From Fimbriimonadaceae bacterium (GTDB lineage Bacteria > Armatimonadota > UBA10988): a stretch of 64,000 bases of DNA. The stretch spans positions 149,127 through 213,126 of the forward strand of contig JADZEX010000018.1 in NCBI GenBank assembly GCA_020850355.1. Direction: 5' to 3'. Of the stretch, positions 1 to 8,705 are shown in pieces. Both the position numbers and the translations under genes were made by a program. Numbering within the stretch: the stretch's first letter is position 1; every line of letters begins with the position of its first letter. The notes beneath the pieces were generated by a model. That model was not told the origin of the DNA. It did not search any database and was given only the letters and a program-made list of their open reading frames with translations.

Positions 1-2702
1 CAGCCGTTCGGGCAGCCGTCGCCGGCCCAGTTCGGACCGCCACCAAACCAGCCGGCGTTGATCCGCAGCAGCGAATCGCCGGCGCTCGGCGGATGGTATT
101 CGCCATGCCACAACGACCAGCGGTAGAAGTCGGGGTAGAGGTCGTCGATGATCGGGTTGCGGTCCGCCGGCATCTGCGGATAGACCGCCCGCTCGATGGC
201 ATTGAGGCCGCCCGCGTTGGTGAAATCCCGCCGCAGTTGACCGGACTGCACGGTCTGGTTGACGACGTCGCTGCTGGCGTCCGAGACGAAGGTCGCCCGG
301 AGCGCACTGCTCAGGAAGGTATTGGCCTGCGTGCCGTTCTTGGTGAGCGCCCAGGCGATGTCCTGGCCGGTCACGAAGAGCCGCCCGCCGGATCCCTGGA
401 AGCTGGTCAACGCGCTCTGGACGTCCGCATCCAGGAGGGTGCCGGGATGCACGAAGAGGTTCCCGGTGTAGGGGGCCACCCAGACCACCATGCGGTCCGC
501 GTCCTGCGCCGGGACGGGACTGCCGGAGGGCTGCGTCAGGGGCAGCGGCGCATAGGCGTTGTAGGTGGAGGCATCGACCGGGCCGCGGCAGAGCACCCGC
601 CAGACCGCCAGCCGGTCAGCCTGGGCCGGACCGCCGAACGGCTGCAACCCGCCAAGCCGTTCGCAGAAGGCCTCATCACCGGTGGTGTAGCCAAGTGGTG
701 GGTTGAAGCTGACCCCTCCGAAGTAGGGGTTGGCAAACCGATGCACCGTCGGCGGATTGGCGCCGACCAACTGGAAGCCCGGCAGGCCCGCCTGGGTCAA
801 GCTGTTGTCGTCGTCGGTGCCGAAGTACCAGTGTTCGGTCGGCAGGGCCGCCGGCCAGAAGCGGTTGAGCGTGGTCTGGTCGGTCCCGGCAAAGTCCGCG
901 ACCTGGAACTTCTGGCCGCAGGCGTAGTCGCTGACGAACAGAATCTTGCGCGTCAGGTCCAACTGCCGGGCCGTGAAGCCAGTGACGTGGTCGTAGCCGA
1001 TCACGTGGAACGGTGCGGCGAAGCCCTGTTGCATCCCCCGGAGCGGGTTGTCGCCCCCGCCCGGCCGGCTGTTGCGCCCGAGGTCCAGGTCGACCGGCAC
1101 GTTGCCGCGGCTGTCGAACGGGACGATGTCCAGGTAGTAGTCTTCGGCCGCTGGCGGTACGACCCAGTCCGCGGAGTAGACCATGTCGCCGCCGACGTCG
1201 TCGCCATGGCTGCCGTCATCATACAGCCGGATGCCCACCACGTTGCGCACCCAGTTGACCAGGGAGGCGCGCGTGATGGTCAGGCTGGTTGGGTCGATGG
1301 CGCCGTAGGTCGTTGGGTTGACGACCAGTTGCTCGCACTCGATGTTGAGGAAGCCCATCGCGACGCGATCGCCGCCGCTGGAGTTGATCACGCCCTGGTT
1401 GCCACCGTCGCCGGTGATCGTGGCACTGCGTTGGAACACCGGTCGCTCGGCGTACCGCACGACGGCGTAGACTTCGGCCACGCCACTGCCGATGTCGAAG
1501 ACCGGCGCAGCGATCTTGACGGTCGCACCGGGGAAGGTCTTCTGCGGCGTGACGCTCGGCAGCGCCGCTTCCAGGCCATCGCTCAGGATCGGCGGCGAGA
1601 AGTCGAAGATGGCGATGGTGTAGAGCTCGTAGTTGCCCGCCTGATTGCCGGTGTAGACGCAGTAGTTCTGCGTCGCGGACTGCTGCGGCAGGGCGAACGG
1701 TTCGCTCTGGTCCCCCGGCGAGGTCCCGCTGAGGTCACTGAAGACGATGTCGCCGGTGCCACTGATGCTGTCGCCGTCGCCGTCGACGACCTTCACATCG
1801 CTGCTCGGGTTGCCCTCGTCGTCGGCGTAGAGCACATGGTAGTTTTGGTTGTAGACCCCGACCTGGCCCGTCACCGTGGCGATGTCGGCGTTGATGGTGG
1901 TCCCGGTGACGTTGACCCAGGCCGGCTCGGTCTGGTCGCCAACCCCGCCGACGACCTTGGTCCAGGTGTTCTCAGCCACCGCCGCCCCGCCCGGGCCGGG
2001 GATCGAGGTGACCATGTAGACATCGTAGGCGCCGTCGCGCTCGCTGGCGAACAGGATCCGCCCCGACTCCGGGAACCAGGCCGGCGCGAGGTTGTTGAAG
2101 GGGGTATCGGTGACCCGCTGCAGGACCCGGTTGTTGGGGTCGACCGCAATCCAGTAGATGTTGGTCGCCAGGTCGGCGCCGATCCGCGCGGCGAAGGCCA
2201 GCCGGGCGCCGTCGAAGCTGAAGGCCAGCCCGGTCGGCGTGCCGACCTGGTCGCTGACGAGGCTCTCGACGTTGGTGCGCAGGTTGCGAATGTAGATGGC
2301 GCTGCCGCGGACGTAGGCCAGCTCGGTGCCGCCCGGGCTCCAGGCCGGATAGCGCTCGTCGCCAGACAGGTTGGAGATCACCTTCGGCGTGAAGGCGGCC
2401 CCGCTGTCGGGATGCGAGCCGTCCCGGCGGCAGGTGTAGATGTCGTAACTGCCGGCGCGGTTCGAGGCGAAGGCGATCACGGTGCCGTCGGGCGACCAGC
2501 AGGCATCGCGATCATCACCCGCGCTGCGAGTGATGTTGACGTCGGGCGTCGGCGGAGTCCCCGCCTGGCGTCCGGCCGGTCGACTCGCCGCCGGCCGCAT
2601 CCAACTCGGACCGTCTGGCCCGATCGGCTGCCGGGCCCCGGCTGCCGTGGCCGCCAGCACCAGCATCAAGCCCCAGCACTGCCGCCCTTGCCTCACGCGC
2701 AT
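1..2702 (-). CDS. Secreted TolB-type beta-propeller protein, C-terminus outside the window
   Basis: I translated the minus strand from ATG at 2702 through to the left edge; the frame is open for about 900 codons. The first 23 residues form a signal peptide (basic start, hydrophobic core around LMLVLAATAAGA). Residues about 45-260 contain repeats such as DACWSPDGTVIAFASNR, PAWSPGGTELAYV and PAWFPESGRILFASERDGAYD, typical of PD40/WD40-like TolB propeller blades. The rest looks like an extracellular beta-rich multidomain protein without a family I recognise; the last visible segment is rich in Trp, Gly and Asn. A strong Shine-Dalgarno GGAGGT lies six bases before ATG, which fixes the start. Role inferred: binding or scaffolding outside the inner membrane. 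No enzymatic motif was recognised. Confidence 0.85.
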   Translation of the reverse strand, partial: MRVRQGRQCWGLMLVLAATAAGARQPIGPDGPSWMRPAASRPAGRQAGTPPTPDVNITRSAGDDRDACWSPDGTVIAFASNRAGSYDIYTCRRDGSHPDSGAAFTPKVISNLSGDERYPAWSPGGTELAYVRGSAIYIRNLRTNVESLVSDQVGTPTGLAFSFDGARLAFAARIGADLATNIYWIAVDPNNRVLQRVTDTPFNNLAPAWFPESGRILFASERDGAYDVYMVTSIPGPGGAAVAENTWTKVVGGVGDQTEPAWVNVTGTTINADIATVTGQVGVYNQNYHVLYADDEGNPSSDVKVVDGDGDSISGTGDIVFSDLSGTSPGDQSEPFALPQQSATQNYCVYTGNQAGNYELYTIAIFDFSPPILSDGLEAALPSVTPQKTFPGATVKIAAPVFDIGSGVAEVYAVVRYAERPVFQRSATITGDGGNQGVINSSGGDRVAMGFLNIECEQLVVNPTTYGAIDPTSLTITRASLVNWVRNVVGIRLYDDGSHGDDVGGDMVYSADWVVPPAAEDYYLDIVPFDSRGNVPVDLDLGRNSRPGGGDNPLRGMQQGFAAPFHVIGYDHVTGFTARQLDLTRKILFVSDYACGQKFQVADFAGTDQTTLNRFWPAALPTEHWYFGTDDDNSLTQAGLPGFQLVGANPPTVHRFANPYFGGVSFNPPLGYTTGDEAFCERLGGLQPFGGPAQADRLAVWRVLCRGPVDASTYNAYAPLPLTQPSGSPVPAQDADRMVVWVAPYTGNLFVHPGTLLDADVQSALTSFQGSGGRLFVTGQDIAWALTKNGTQANTFLSSALRATFVSDASSDVVNQTVQSGQLRRDFTNAGGLNAIERAVYPQMPADRNPIIDDLYPDFYRWSLWHGEYHPPSAGDSLLRINAGWFGGGPNWAGDGCPNG

Positions 2703-2807
2703 GGCAGACCTCCATCACCCGCGCACCAAGCCGTGTCGTACCGCTCGACAGGGGCGTGACGCGTTCGGGTCGAGGGTCCCGCGGCCTGGGGGGGAGCGAA
2801 CCGCGGT

Positions 2808-2832
2808 GCCGACCGGTTGGCGGCCGGTCGGC
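2808..2832 (-). other. Hairpin in the 5' leader of the propeller gene
   Basis: Perfect 9-bp inverted repeat (GCCGACCGG / CCGGTCGGC) with a 7-base loop, about 105 bases upstream of the start codon. Possibly an mRNA leader structure or an operator. No regulator is suggested by the sequence. Confidence 0.4.
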
Positions 2833-2973
2833 GGACACCCTCGGAGCTGTCTGCCCGAACGTTGATCATGTTCCCGAGTCGCGAGCCCTTCTAAACCTGT
2901 CGCCAAGACCGTCGTTCCACACGGCGGGTGGGAGCCGCAGGGTTAGACACCACGGCTGCGCTCAGGTCGCACC

Positions 2974-3005
2974 CGGCGCGGATCATTTTGAACCGATCCG
3001 CGCCG
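2974..3005 (-). terminator. Stem-loop just after rpsA
   Basis: Perfect 11-bp stem (CGGCGCGGATC / GATCCGCGCCG) with a 10-base loop, 25 bases past the rpsA stop codon. On the rpsA strand it is followed by GGGTGCGACC, so the U-tract of a classical intrinsic terminator is missing. It may act with Rho, as an mRNA-stabilising 3' end, or in a GC-rich termination mode. Confidence 0.5.
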
Positions 3006-3029
3006 GTGGGCCCGCATTGGTTCCGCCGG

Positions 3030-4649
3030 TTAGTTCTCCGCCCCTTCGGCCGTCTCCTCTGTCGACTCCGACTTCGCCGCGCCGCTGCCGGAATCCTCCG
3101 CGAAGAGGCCGCGCAGCTTGTCACCGAGCAGATCCCCCAGCGTCCGCCGGGCGGGCGGCGACTGGTCGCTGACGGTGAACTCGCGGTCGCGGTCGTCGTC
3201 GCGGTCGCGGTCGCGCCGGCGGTCGCGCCGGCTGGCCTGCTGCGGGCGGGATTCGCCGCGGTCGTCCTCGTCGTCGCCGTCGGCGCGCTGCCGGTCGCTG
3301 TAGCGCCCGCGGGCCAGCGGCACGCGCTGGCCGCCGCCACCCCGCGAGCGGTCTTCGCCGCCCTCGCGCCGCTCGGCGCCGGGGGTGCTGGCCAGCATCA
3401 GATGCATCTCGCGCTCGGCGCAGATCAACCGCTCGATGCGGACCTCGACCTCGTTGCCGAGCTCGTAGGGCGAAGCGGCTGGAGCGGCCTCGGCCGGCGC
3501 CTCGGAGACCACCTCCACCGCCGCTGCGACGACCGCCTCGCCCTCCGGCGCGGCGACCTCGGCGGCGGCCTCCGCAGCGACCTCGCCGACGACTTCGGCG
3601 GCGACCTCGGCGGGCGGCTCGGCGACCGGCGGCGCGGCGGCCTCGGCGAGCAGCGCCGGGCGCTGGTCGTCGGGCAGCGGCACGAACATGTCGACGCCGA
3701 CCGGCAGGCGCACCACCAGGCCGTCGGACAACTGCCGCGTGATCCGGACGCGCAGCGTCTGGTTCTCGCGGTAGATCTTCGGAATCTCCCGCCACGGGTC
3801 GGCCTGCAACTGGCGTAGCCCGAGCGAGATGCGGTTCTCGTCCTTGTTGAGCTTGAGAACCATCACCTCACACGGCTCGCCGACGCGCAGCATCTCGCCG
3901 GGATCGTCGATCCGGTTCCAGGACATCTCGCTGATATGCAGCAGCCCGTCGACGCCGCCGATGTCGACGAACGCGCCGAAGTCGGTCAGCCGGCGGACCA
4001 CGCCGCGGCAGACCTTCCCTTCGCGCAGCGCTTCGAGGGTCACCGCGCGCTCCGCGGCGCGCTCTTCTTCGACCACCGAGCGGTGCGACAGAACCACCCG
4101 CTTGCGCTTCCGCTCGACCTCGATCACCCGCAGTCGGAGCGTCTGGTCGATGTACTTGTTGAGGTTCCGCGGGCGCCGCACGCTGACGTGCGAGGCCGGC
4201 ACGAAGCCCTGGCCGTAGAGCCCGAGATCGACCAGCAGGCCGCCCTTGACGGCGTCGATCACGCGGGCCTCGAGGACCTCGCCCTGCTCCTGTTTGACAA
4301 TGATGTCTTCCCAGGCCCGCTCGGCATCGGCCAGCCGCTTGCTGACGATCAGTTGCCCGTCGTCATCGTGCCGCGCCACGCAGACCTGGACCCGCCCACC
4401 GACGGTGATCTCATCCCGGATCACGTCGATTTCGGGCTTCGGAATCATGCCCTCGGACTTGGTGCCCACGTCAACCATGGCGCACTGGTCGGTGATCTGG
4501 ACCACGACGCCTTCGACGAGATCGCCTTCGCGCAGCTCCTGGAGCGGCTTGGCGGCCTCGTACTGGGCCATCAGTTGATCCATCGTCAGCATCATGTCCT
4601 CGCCATCGCCGGCCGGCGCGTCGAGCACATCGTCACGGTCATTGCTCAT
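3030..4649 (-). CDS. rpsA: 30S ribosomal protein S1
   Basis: 539 residues. Helps mRNA bind the 30S subunit. S1 RNA-binding repeats lie at about 41-106, 127-190 and 211-280 (the third has LTDFGAFVDIGGVDGLLHIS, a hallmark S1 core). A fourth begins near 297 and appears to be split by an Ala/Glu/Pro/Val-rich insert (about 334-402) before resuming at YELGNEVEVRIERL. The last 115 residues are a disordered Arg/Asp-rich tail (runs such as RRDRDRDDDRDRE) ending in a short conserved-looking segment. The gene stands alone behind a strong promoter at 4813-4841, with a leader of about 155 bases. No clear Shine-Dalgarno precedes ATG, which is also true of some other rpsA genes and may allow autogenous control. 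Confidence 0.95.
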   Translation of the reverse strand: MSNDRDDVLDAPAGDGEDMMLTMDQLMAQYEAAKPLQELREGDLVEGVVVQITDQCAMVDVGTKSEGMIPKPEIDVIRDEITVGGRVQVCVARHDDDGQLIVSKRLADAERAWEDIIVKQEQGEVLEARVIDAVKGGLLVDLGLYGQGFVPASHVSVRRPRNLNKYIDQTLRLRVIEVERKRKRVVLSHRSVVEEERAAERAVTLEALREGKVCRGVVRRLTDFGAFVDIGGVDGLLHISEMSWNRIDDPGEMLRVGEPCEVMVLKLNKDENRISLGLRQLQADPWREIPKIYRENQTLRVRITRQLSDGLVVRLPVGVDMFVPLPDDQRPALLAEAAAPPVAEPPAEVAAEVVGEVAAEAAAEVAAPEGEAVVAAAVEVVSEAPAEAAPAASPYELGNEVEVRIERLICAEREMHLMLASTPGAERREGGEDRSRGGGGQRVPLARGRYSDRQRADGDDEDDRGESRPQQASRRDRRRDRDRDDDRDREFTVSDQSPPARRTLGDLLGDKLRGLFAEDSGSGAAKSESTEETAEGAEN

Positions 4650-4812
4650 GCCAACTCACTCTGTGGACCGGCTCGCAGCCGGGATGCGTTCTGCGCAGAC
4701 TCCCGCCCGGGGTGGTCGTCGCGCCCAGGCACACTCCTGGCAGCGCAGCAACTAGTCCGGGGACTCGGTAGAACGAACTCCGAGATGTGGGGCGACCCTC
4801 CGCAGTCGCCGG

Positions 4813-4841
4813 AGTATAGCATAGCGCAAGAGGATTGTAAA
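4813..4841 (-). promoter_or_regulatory. Sigma-70-type promoter of rpsA
   Basis: Reading the minus strand: TTTACA (4841-4836), 17-base spacer, TATACT (4818-4813). This is a near-consensus housekeeping promoter in an AT-rich patch unlike its surroundings, pointing at rpsA. Confidence 0.8.
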
Positions 4842-4862
4842 CTGCCGATCTGCGCTGCGGCG

Positions 4863-7511
4863 CTAGTCGCCGGGCAGCTCCTGGAGGGCGCCCCAGCGCT
4901 CCCCGACGGCCACCTTGACCTCCAGCGGGACATCCAGCTCGGCGGCCTGGCACATCGCCTGGCGGACCAGCCGGGCGGCCGCCGGGGCGGCCGCGGCGGG
5001 GGCTTCCAGAAGCAGTTCGTCGTGGACCTGCAAGAGCAGCCGGACGCCTGGCGCCTGCGTCGGCAGCAGCTCCGCCAGGCGCAGCATAGCGCGCTTGATG
5101 AGGTCGGCGGCGGCGCCCTGGATGGGCATGTTGATGGCGGCCCGCTCGGCGCCCTGCCGCACCGCCGGGTTGCCGGCCCGCAGGTTGGCGAGCGGGCGGC
5201 GGCGGCCGAAAATGGTCTGCACCCAGCCTTGCTCGCGGGCCCGGGCGATGGTCTCGACGGCGTACCGTTTGACGTTCGGGAAGCGTTCGAAGTAGGCCTC
5301 GATCAGGGCCTGCGCCTCGCCGCGGCTGAGGTCCAGGCGTTGCGCCAGGCCGTGGGCGCCGATCCCGTAGGCGACGCCGAAGTTGAGCACCTTGGCCATC
5401 CGGCGCTGGGCGCTGCTGACGGCCTCGGGCGGCACCCCGAAGATGGCGGCCGCGGCGGTGGCGTGGATGTCCTCCCCGCGGCGGAAGGCCTCTTTGAGGG
5501 TGGCGTCGGCGGCGACGTGGGCGAGCACCCGGAGCTCGATCTGGGAGTAGTCGGCGGCGATCAGCAACTGTCCCGGGGCGGCCCGGAAGAGGTTCCGGAA
5601 GCGGGGGCCCCAGTCGCCGCGGATCGGGATGTTCTGCAGGTTCGGCCGCGCCGAGCTGAGCCGCCCGGTGGCGGTGCCGGTCTGGTCCAAGACGGTGTGG
5701 ATCCGACTTGTCGCCGGGTCGGTCAGCGCCAGCAGGACTTGGGTGTAGGTCGACTGCAGCTTGGTCAGCTCGCGGTACTCCAGCAGGTGGTCGATCACCG
5801 GATGCAGGGTCCGCAGCTCGGCGAGGGTGGCGGCGTCGGTGGAGTAGCCGGTCTTGGTCTTCCGCCCGGCCGGCAGGCCGAGCGTCTCGTAGAGCAGCAC
5901 GGCCAGTTGCTTCGGCGAGTCGACGTTGAGGTCGGGCCCGGCGGTTTGGCGCACGGCGGCCTGTGCGGCGGCGGCGGCGGTGCCGAGTTCGGCGTCGAGC
6001 GCCGCGACGGCCGGCAGGTCGACCGGCACGCCAGCCGCCATGATCGCGGCCAAGAGCGGCGCCAGCGGCAGTTCCAGCTCCTGGTAGATCGTCAGCAGGT
6101 GGGCCGCGACGAGCTCCTCGCGCAGCAGCGGTTCGACCCGCAGGGCGCAGTCGGCGGCCGCGCAGGCCCGCCAGGCGCCGGGATCGGGGTGCCCCGCGGG
6201 CGGCTCGCCGGGCGGCCCGGCGAGGTGGCGCGCGGCCAGCCGCAGGGGCTCTCGGTCGGTCCGTTCGGGGTCCAGCAGCCAGGCCGCCAGGCGCAGGTCG
6301 CCGCGGACCTGGGCCAACTCGGCGGCGGCCGCGCCGAACTCGCGATAGAGCGGCTGCAGGTCCGCGGCGACGACGGCCCGGCCGGCCCGCAGCGCGGCCC
6401 GGACCGTCTCCAGGCGGGCCGCTTCGGGGCCGCCGACCGCCTCGGCGAAGAGCCCCAACTGGCGCCCGCCGGGGGGGGCCAGGGGCAACAGCCAGGCGTG
6501 CTGCGGGGAGGTCGCCACGGCCAGCCCGGGCTGGTCCTCGCGCCAGGCCAGCCCGACCACCGGGGCGGCTGCGACGGCGGCCGCGACGCTGGCGGCCTGG
6601 GCGTCGCTGCTGACGGTCTGGTAATGGACCCCGCTGGGCGGGGTGGTCACCCGGATCGTCAGCCGGCGGGCGAGCTGGTGCAGTTCCAAGCGGGCCAACA
6701 GCTTCGCGGCGGCGCCCTCGTCGGCGTCGCGCCGCCGCAGGTCGGCCGGGCCGAGCGGCACCGGGGCGGTGCGGCAGACCGTCGCCAGATCGCGGCAGAG
6801 GCGTGCCGTGGCGGCTTCGGCGCGGAGGGTCTCGCCCTTCTTGCCGGGGATCTCGGCGACGTGGGCCAGCAGGTTCTCGAGGTCACCGTACTGCTGCAGC
6901 AACGCGCTGGCGGTCTTCTCGCCGATCCCGCGGACCCCGGGCAGGTTGTCGCTCTTGTCGCCGACCAGGCCCTTCCAATCGGGCAGCCGCAGCGGTGGGA
7001 CGCCGAACCGTTCGAGCACCGCGGCGGGGGTGAAGCGGTGGATCTCGCCGACCCCGCGGGCCTGGGTGGCCAAGACGGTGACGCGCTCGTCGACCAGTTG
7101 GCAGAGGTCGCGGTCGGCGGTCACGATGCCGACCTGGTAGTCGTCGCGGGCGAGTGTCGCGAGGGTCGCCAGGATGTCGTCGGCCTCATACCCCGGCAGC
7201 CGCACGACCGGCCAGCGCAGCGCCGTCGCCAGCTCCTCGACCAGTGGGAACTGCGCGATCAGGGCCGGGTCGAGCGGATCGCGGTGGGCCTTGTAGGGCT
7301 CGAAGGCGGTGTGCCGGAAGGTCGGCTCGGGCGTGTCGAAGGCCAGCCCCAACGCCGCCGGGCGCTCGTCTTCGAGCAACCGCAGGAGCATCTGGGCGAA
7401 GCCGAAGACGGCCCCGGTGGGCGTCCCGTCCCGCGTCGTGAGCGGCCCGACGGCGTGGAAGGCCTGGTGGATCAGGCTATGGGAGTCGACCAGCAGCAGC
7501 AGCTCAGCCAT
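4863..7511 (-). CDS. polA: DNA polymerase I lacking a proofreading active site
   Basis: 882 residues, the usual length. Fills gaps and removes RNA primers in replication and repair. The N-terminal 5'-3' exonuclease (about 1-285) is intact: LVDSHSLIHQAFHA, TADRDLCQLVD, and the helix-hairpin-helix GDKSDNLPGVRGIGEKTA. The middle domain (about 300-490) keeps length but lacks the first Asp-x-Glu exonuclease motif (the equivalent strand reads VVGLAWRED), so 3'-5' proofreading is predicted absent, as in Taq and Bacillus Pol I. Polymerase motifs are complete: A (ADYSQIELR, Asp654), B (RRMAKVLNFGVAYG, from about 703) and C (VHDE, about 829-832). It starts one base after the sppA stop, so the two are probably cotranscribed; there is no obvious Shine-Dalgarno of its own. 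Confidence 0.96.
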   Translation of the reverse strand: MAELLLLVDSHSLIHQAFHAVGPLTTRDGTPTGAVFGFAQMLLRLLEDERPAALGLAFDTPEPTFRHTAFEPYKAHRDPLDPALIAQFPLVEELATALRWPVVRLPGYEADDILATLATLARDDYQVGIVTADRDLCQLVDERVTVLATQARGVGEIHRFTPAAVLERFGVPPLRLPDWKGLVGDKSDNLPGVRGIGEKTASALLQQYGDLENLLAHVAEIPGKKGETLRAEAATARLCRDLATVCRTAPVPLGPADLRRRDADEGAAAKLLARLELHQLARRLTIRVTTPPSGVHYQTVSSDAQAASVAAAVAAAPVVGLAWREDQPGLAVATSPQHAWLLPLAPPGGRQLGLFAEAVGGPEAARLETVRAALRAGRAVVAADLQPLYREFGAAAAELAQVRGDLRLAAWLLDPERTDREPLRLAARHLAGPPGEPPAGHPDPGAWRACAAADCALRVEPLLREELVAAHLLTIYQELELPLAPLLAAIMAAGVPVDLPAVAALDAELGTAAAAAQAAVRQTAGPDLNVDSPKQLAVLLYETLGLPAGRKTKTGYSTDAATLAELRTLHPVIDHLLEYRELTKLQSTYTQVLLALTDPATSRIHTVLDQTGTATGRLSSARPNLQNIPIRGDWGPRFRNLFRAAPGQLLIAADYSQIELRVLAHVAADATLKEAFRRGEDIHATAAAAIFGVPPEAVSSAQRRMAKVLNFGVAYGIGAHGLAQRLDLSRGEAQALIEAYFERFPNVKRYAVETIARAREQGWVQTIFGRRRPLANLRAGNPAVRQGAERAAINMPIQGAAADLIKRAMLRLAELLPTQAPGVRLLLQVHDELLLEAPAAAAPAAARLVRQAMCQAAELDVPLEVKVAVGERWGALQELPGD

Positions 7512-7512
7512 C

Positions 7513-8550
7513 TCAGTGGGCCGTCAGGCGCGGGGCGCCGACCGGGCAGACATACCAGATCGGCGGCACCGTCCCCGGGGCTGGCAACCCGCCCAGGGCG
7601 GCGGCGGGCAGCGCGCCAAGGGCGCCGGACTGCCGCGCCTGGCTGGTTGCCAGCAGTTCGTCGAGCAGGCTGCCGCTGCCGTACCGCAGCAGGTTCGGCT
7701 CGGCGCTGGCCGGCAGCTTGGCGAGTTGCTGGGCCAGCTTGACGGCGTCCCAGAAGCCCCCCAGGGAGTCCACCAGGCGGACCTGCTTGGCCTGCTCCCC
7801 GGTGTAGACGCGGCCCTCGGCCAGCTTGCGGACCTGCGCCTCGGGCAGCCGGCGGCCGCGGGCGACATCCTTCACGAACTGGTCGTAGGTGTTGTTGATC
7901 AGGGCCTGCAGCAGCGCCCGTTCGGCGGCGGTCATCGGCCGCTCCAAGGAGCCGACGTCCTTCCACTTGCCGGCCTTGATGGTGGCGGGCTTGACGCGAA
8001 TCCACTCCAGCAGGCCGGAGATGTCGTACCCCGCCATGATCACGCCGATGCTGCCGGTGAGCGTCGAGCGGTTGGCGACAATCTGGTCGCAGGCGGCGGC
8101 GACGTAGTAGCCGCCGCTGGCCGCGAGGTCGGCCATCGAGGCCACGAAGGGTTTGCGAGTCGCCTCGCGGGCGGCCAGGATGGCCTCGAAGATCTCCTGG
8201 CTGGCCGCCGCCGAGCCGCCGGGGGAGTTGATCCGAATCACCACGGCCTTGACGTTCTTGTCTTTGGCGGCTTTGCGGATCAGCTCGACGGTCTTCTCGC
8301 CGCCGCCGCTGCTGCCGCCCAGCAGGCTGCTCTCGCCACCGGCGGTGATCAGGCCGGAGAGCGGAATCACGGCAATCCGGTCGCGTCCCAGGGCGCCCCC
8401 GCCGGCGCCGCCGCGGCCCGACCCGGCGAGGGTCACCAGGGCGACCAGCAGACTGAAGCCGAGGAAGCCGAACAGCGCCACGCCCAGCACGACCAGCAGC
8501 AGGGAGCGCGGGCGGCGGGGCGGGCGACCGGGGGGCGGTGGTGACGTCAT
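7513..8550 (-). CDS. sppA: Signal peptide peptidase SppA (S49 family)
   Basis: 345 residues from the ATG at 8550, chosen because AGAGGA lies just upstream; an in-frame ATG 63 bases earlier has no such site. Degrades leftover signal peptides in the membrane. A Pro/Arg-rich start is followed by one transmembrane helix (about 17-42). The protease core includes VIRINSPGGS and the nucleophile motif DLAASGGYYVAA (Ser about 145), with the general-base lysine in GKWKDVGS (about 197), matching the Ser/Lys dyad of short Bacillus-type SppA. polA follows immediately. A 7-bp GC hairpin (8602-8619) lies in the leader, and a -10-like TATACT occurs at 8667-8662. Confidence 0.92.
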   Translation of the reverse strand: MTSPPPPGRPPRRPRSLLLVVLGVALFGFLGFSLLVALVTLAGSGRGGAGGGALGRDRIAVIPLSGLITAGGESSLLGGSSGGGEKTVELIRKAAKDKNVKAVVIRINSPGGSAAASQEIFEAILAAREATRKPFVASMADLAASGGYYVAAACDQIVANRSTLTGSIGVIMAGYDISGLLEWIRVKPATIKAGKWKDVGSLERPMTAAERALLQALINNTYDQFVKDVARGRRLPEAQVRKLAEGRVYTGEQAKQVRLVDSLGGFWDAVKLAQQLAKLPASAEPNLLRYGSGSLLDELLATSQARQSGALGALPAAALGGLPAPGTVPPIWYVCPVGAPRLTAH

Positions 8551-8601
8551 CGCAATCCTCTGGCGACCGCTTCGCCGTCGCGGGCCGCGGCTCCTGCGCC
8601 A

Positions 8602-8619
8602 CCTGGGGTTCACCCCAGG
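8602..8619 (-). other. Hairpin in the sppA leader
   Basis: CCTGGGG-TTCA-CCCCAGG, a perfect 7-bp stem with a 4-base loop, flanked by TGCG/CGCA that could extend it across a one-sided 3-base bulge. It lies between the putative -10 and the sppA start. Confidence 0.4.
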
Positions 8620-8661
8620 CGCAGGGCCGCGCTGTTGCCGCGCTGGCCGTCGCCGATAGGC

Positions 8662-8669
8662 AGTATAAT
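8662..8669. promoter_or_regulatory. Overlapping divergent -10 elements
   Basis: AGTATAAT reads TATAAT on the plus strand (8664-8669, toward the rhomboid-like gene) and TATACT on the minus strand (8667-8662, toward sppA). No good -35 match lies 16-18 bases from either, so these would be weak or activator-dependent. Confidence 0.5.
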
Positions 8670-8705
8670 GACAGCGGGCGTCGCCGATGGCGCCCGGAGG
8701 GCGCG

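Larger units (their letters stand above)
2703..3029. other. Intergenic leader between rpsA and the propeller gene
   Basis: No convincing gene is seen in these 327 bases. They hold two hairpins described separately (2808-2832 and 2974-3005) and must contain the promoter of the propeller gene. I could not pick out a convincing -35/-10 pair. Confidence 0.5.

Noticed and set aside
93..2759. Long plus-strand open frame opposite the propeller gene
   Set aside because: The minus strand gives a signal peptide, Shine-Dalgarno and PD40 repeats; the plus frame is low-complexity Val/Gly/Arg-rich protein caused by high GC.
2974..3005. Classical intrinsic terminator after rpsA
   Set aside because: The stem is excellent but no U-tract follows on the rpsA strand, so I list it only as a stem-loop with moderate confidence.
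3936..7742. Very long plus-strand frame opposite rpsA and polA
   Set aside because: Spans two unmistakable genes on the other strand; composition is the usual GC artefact.
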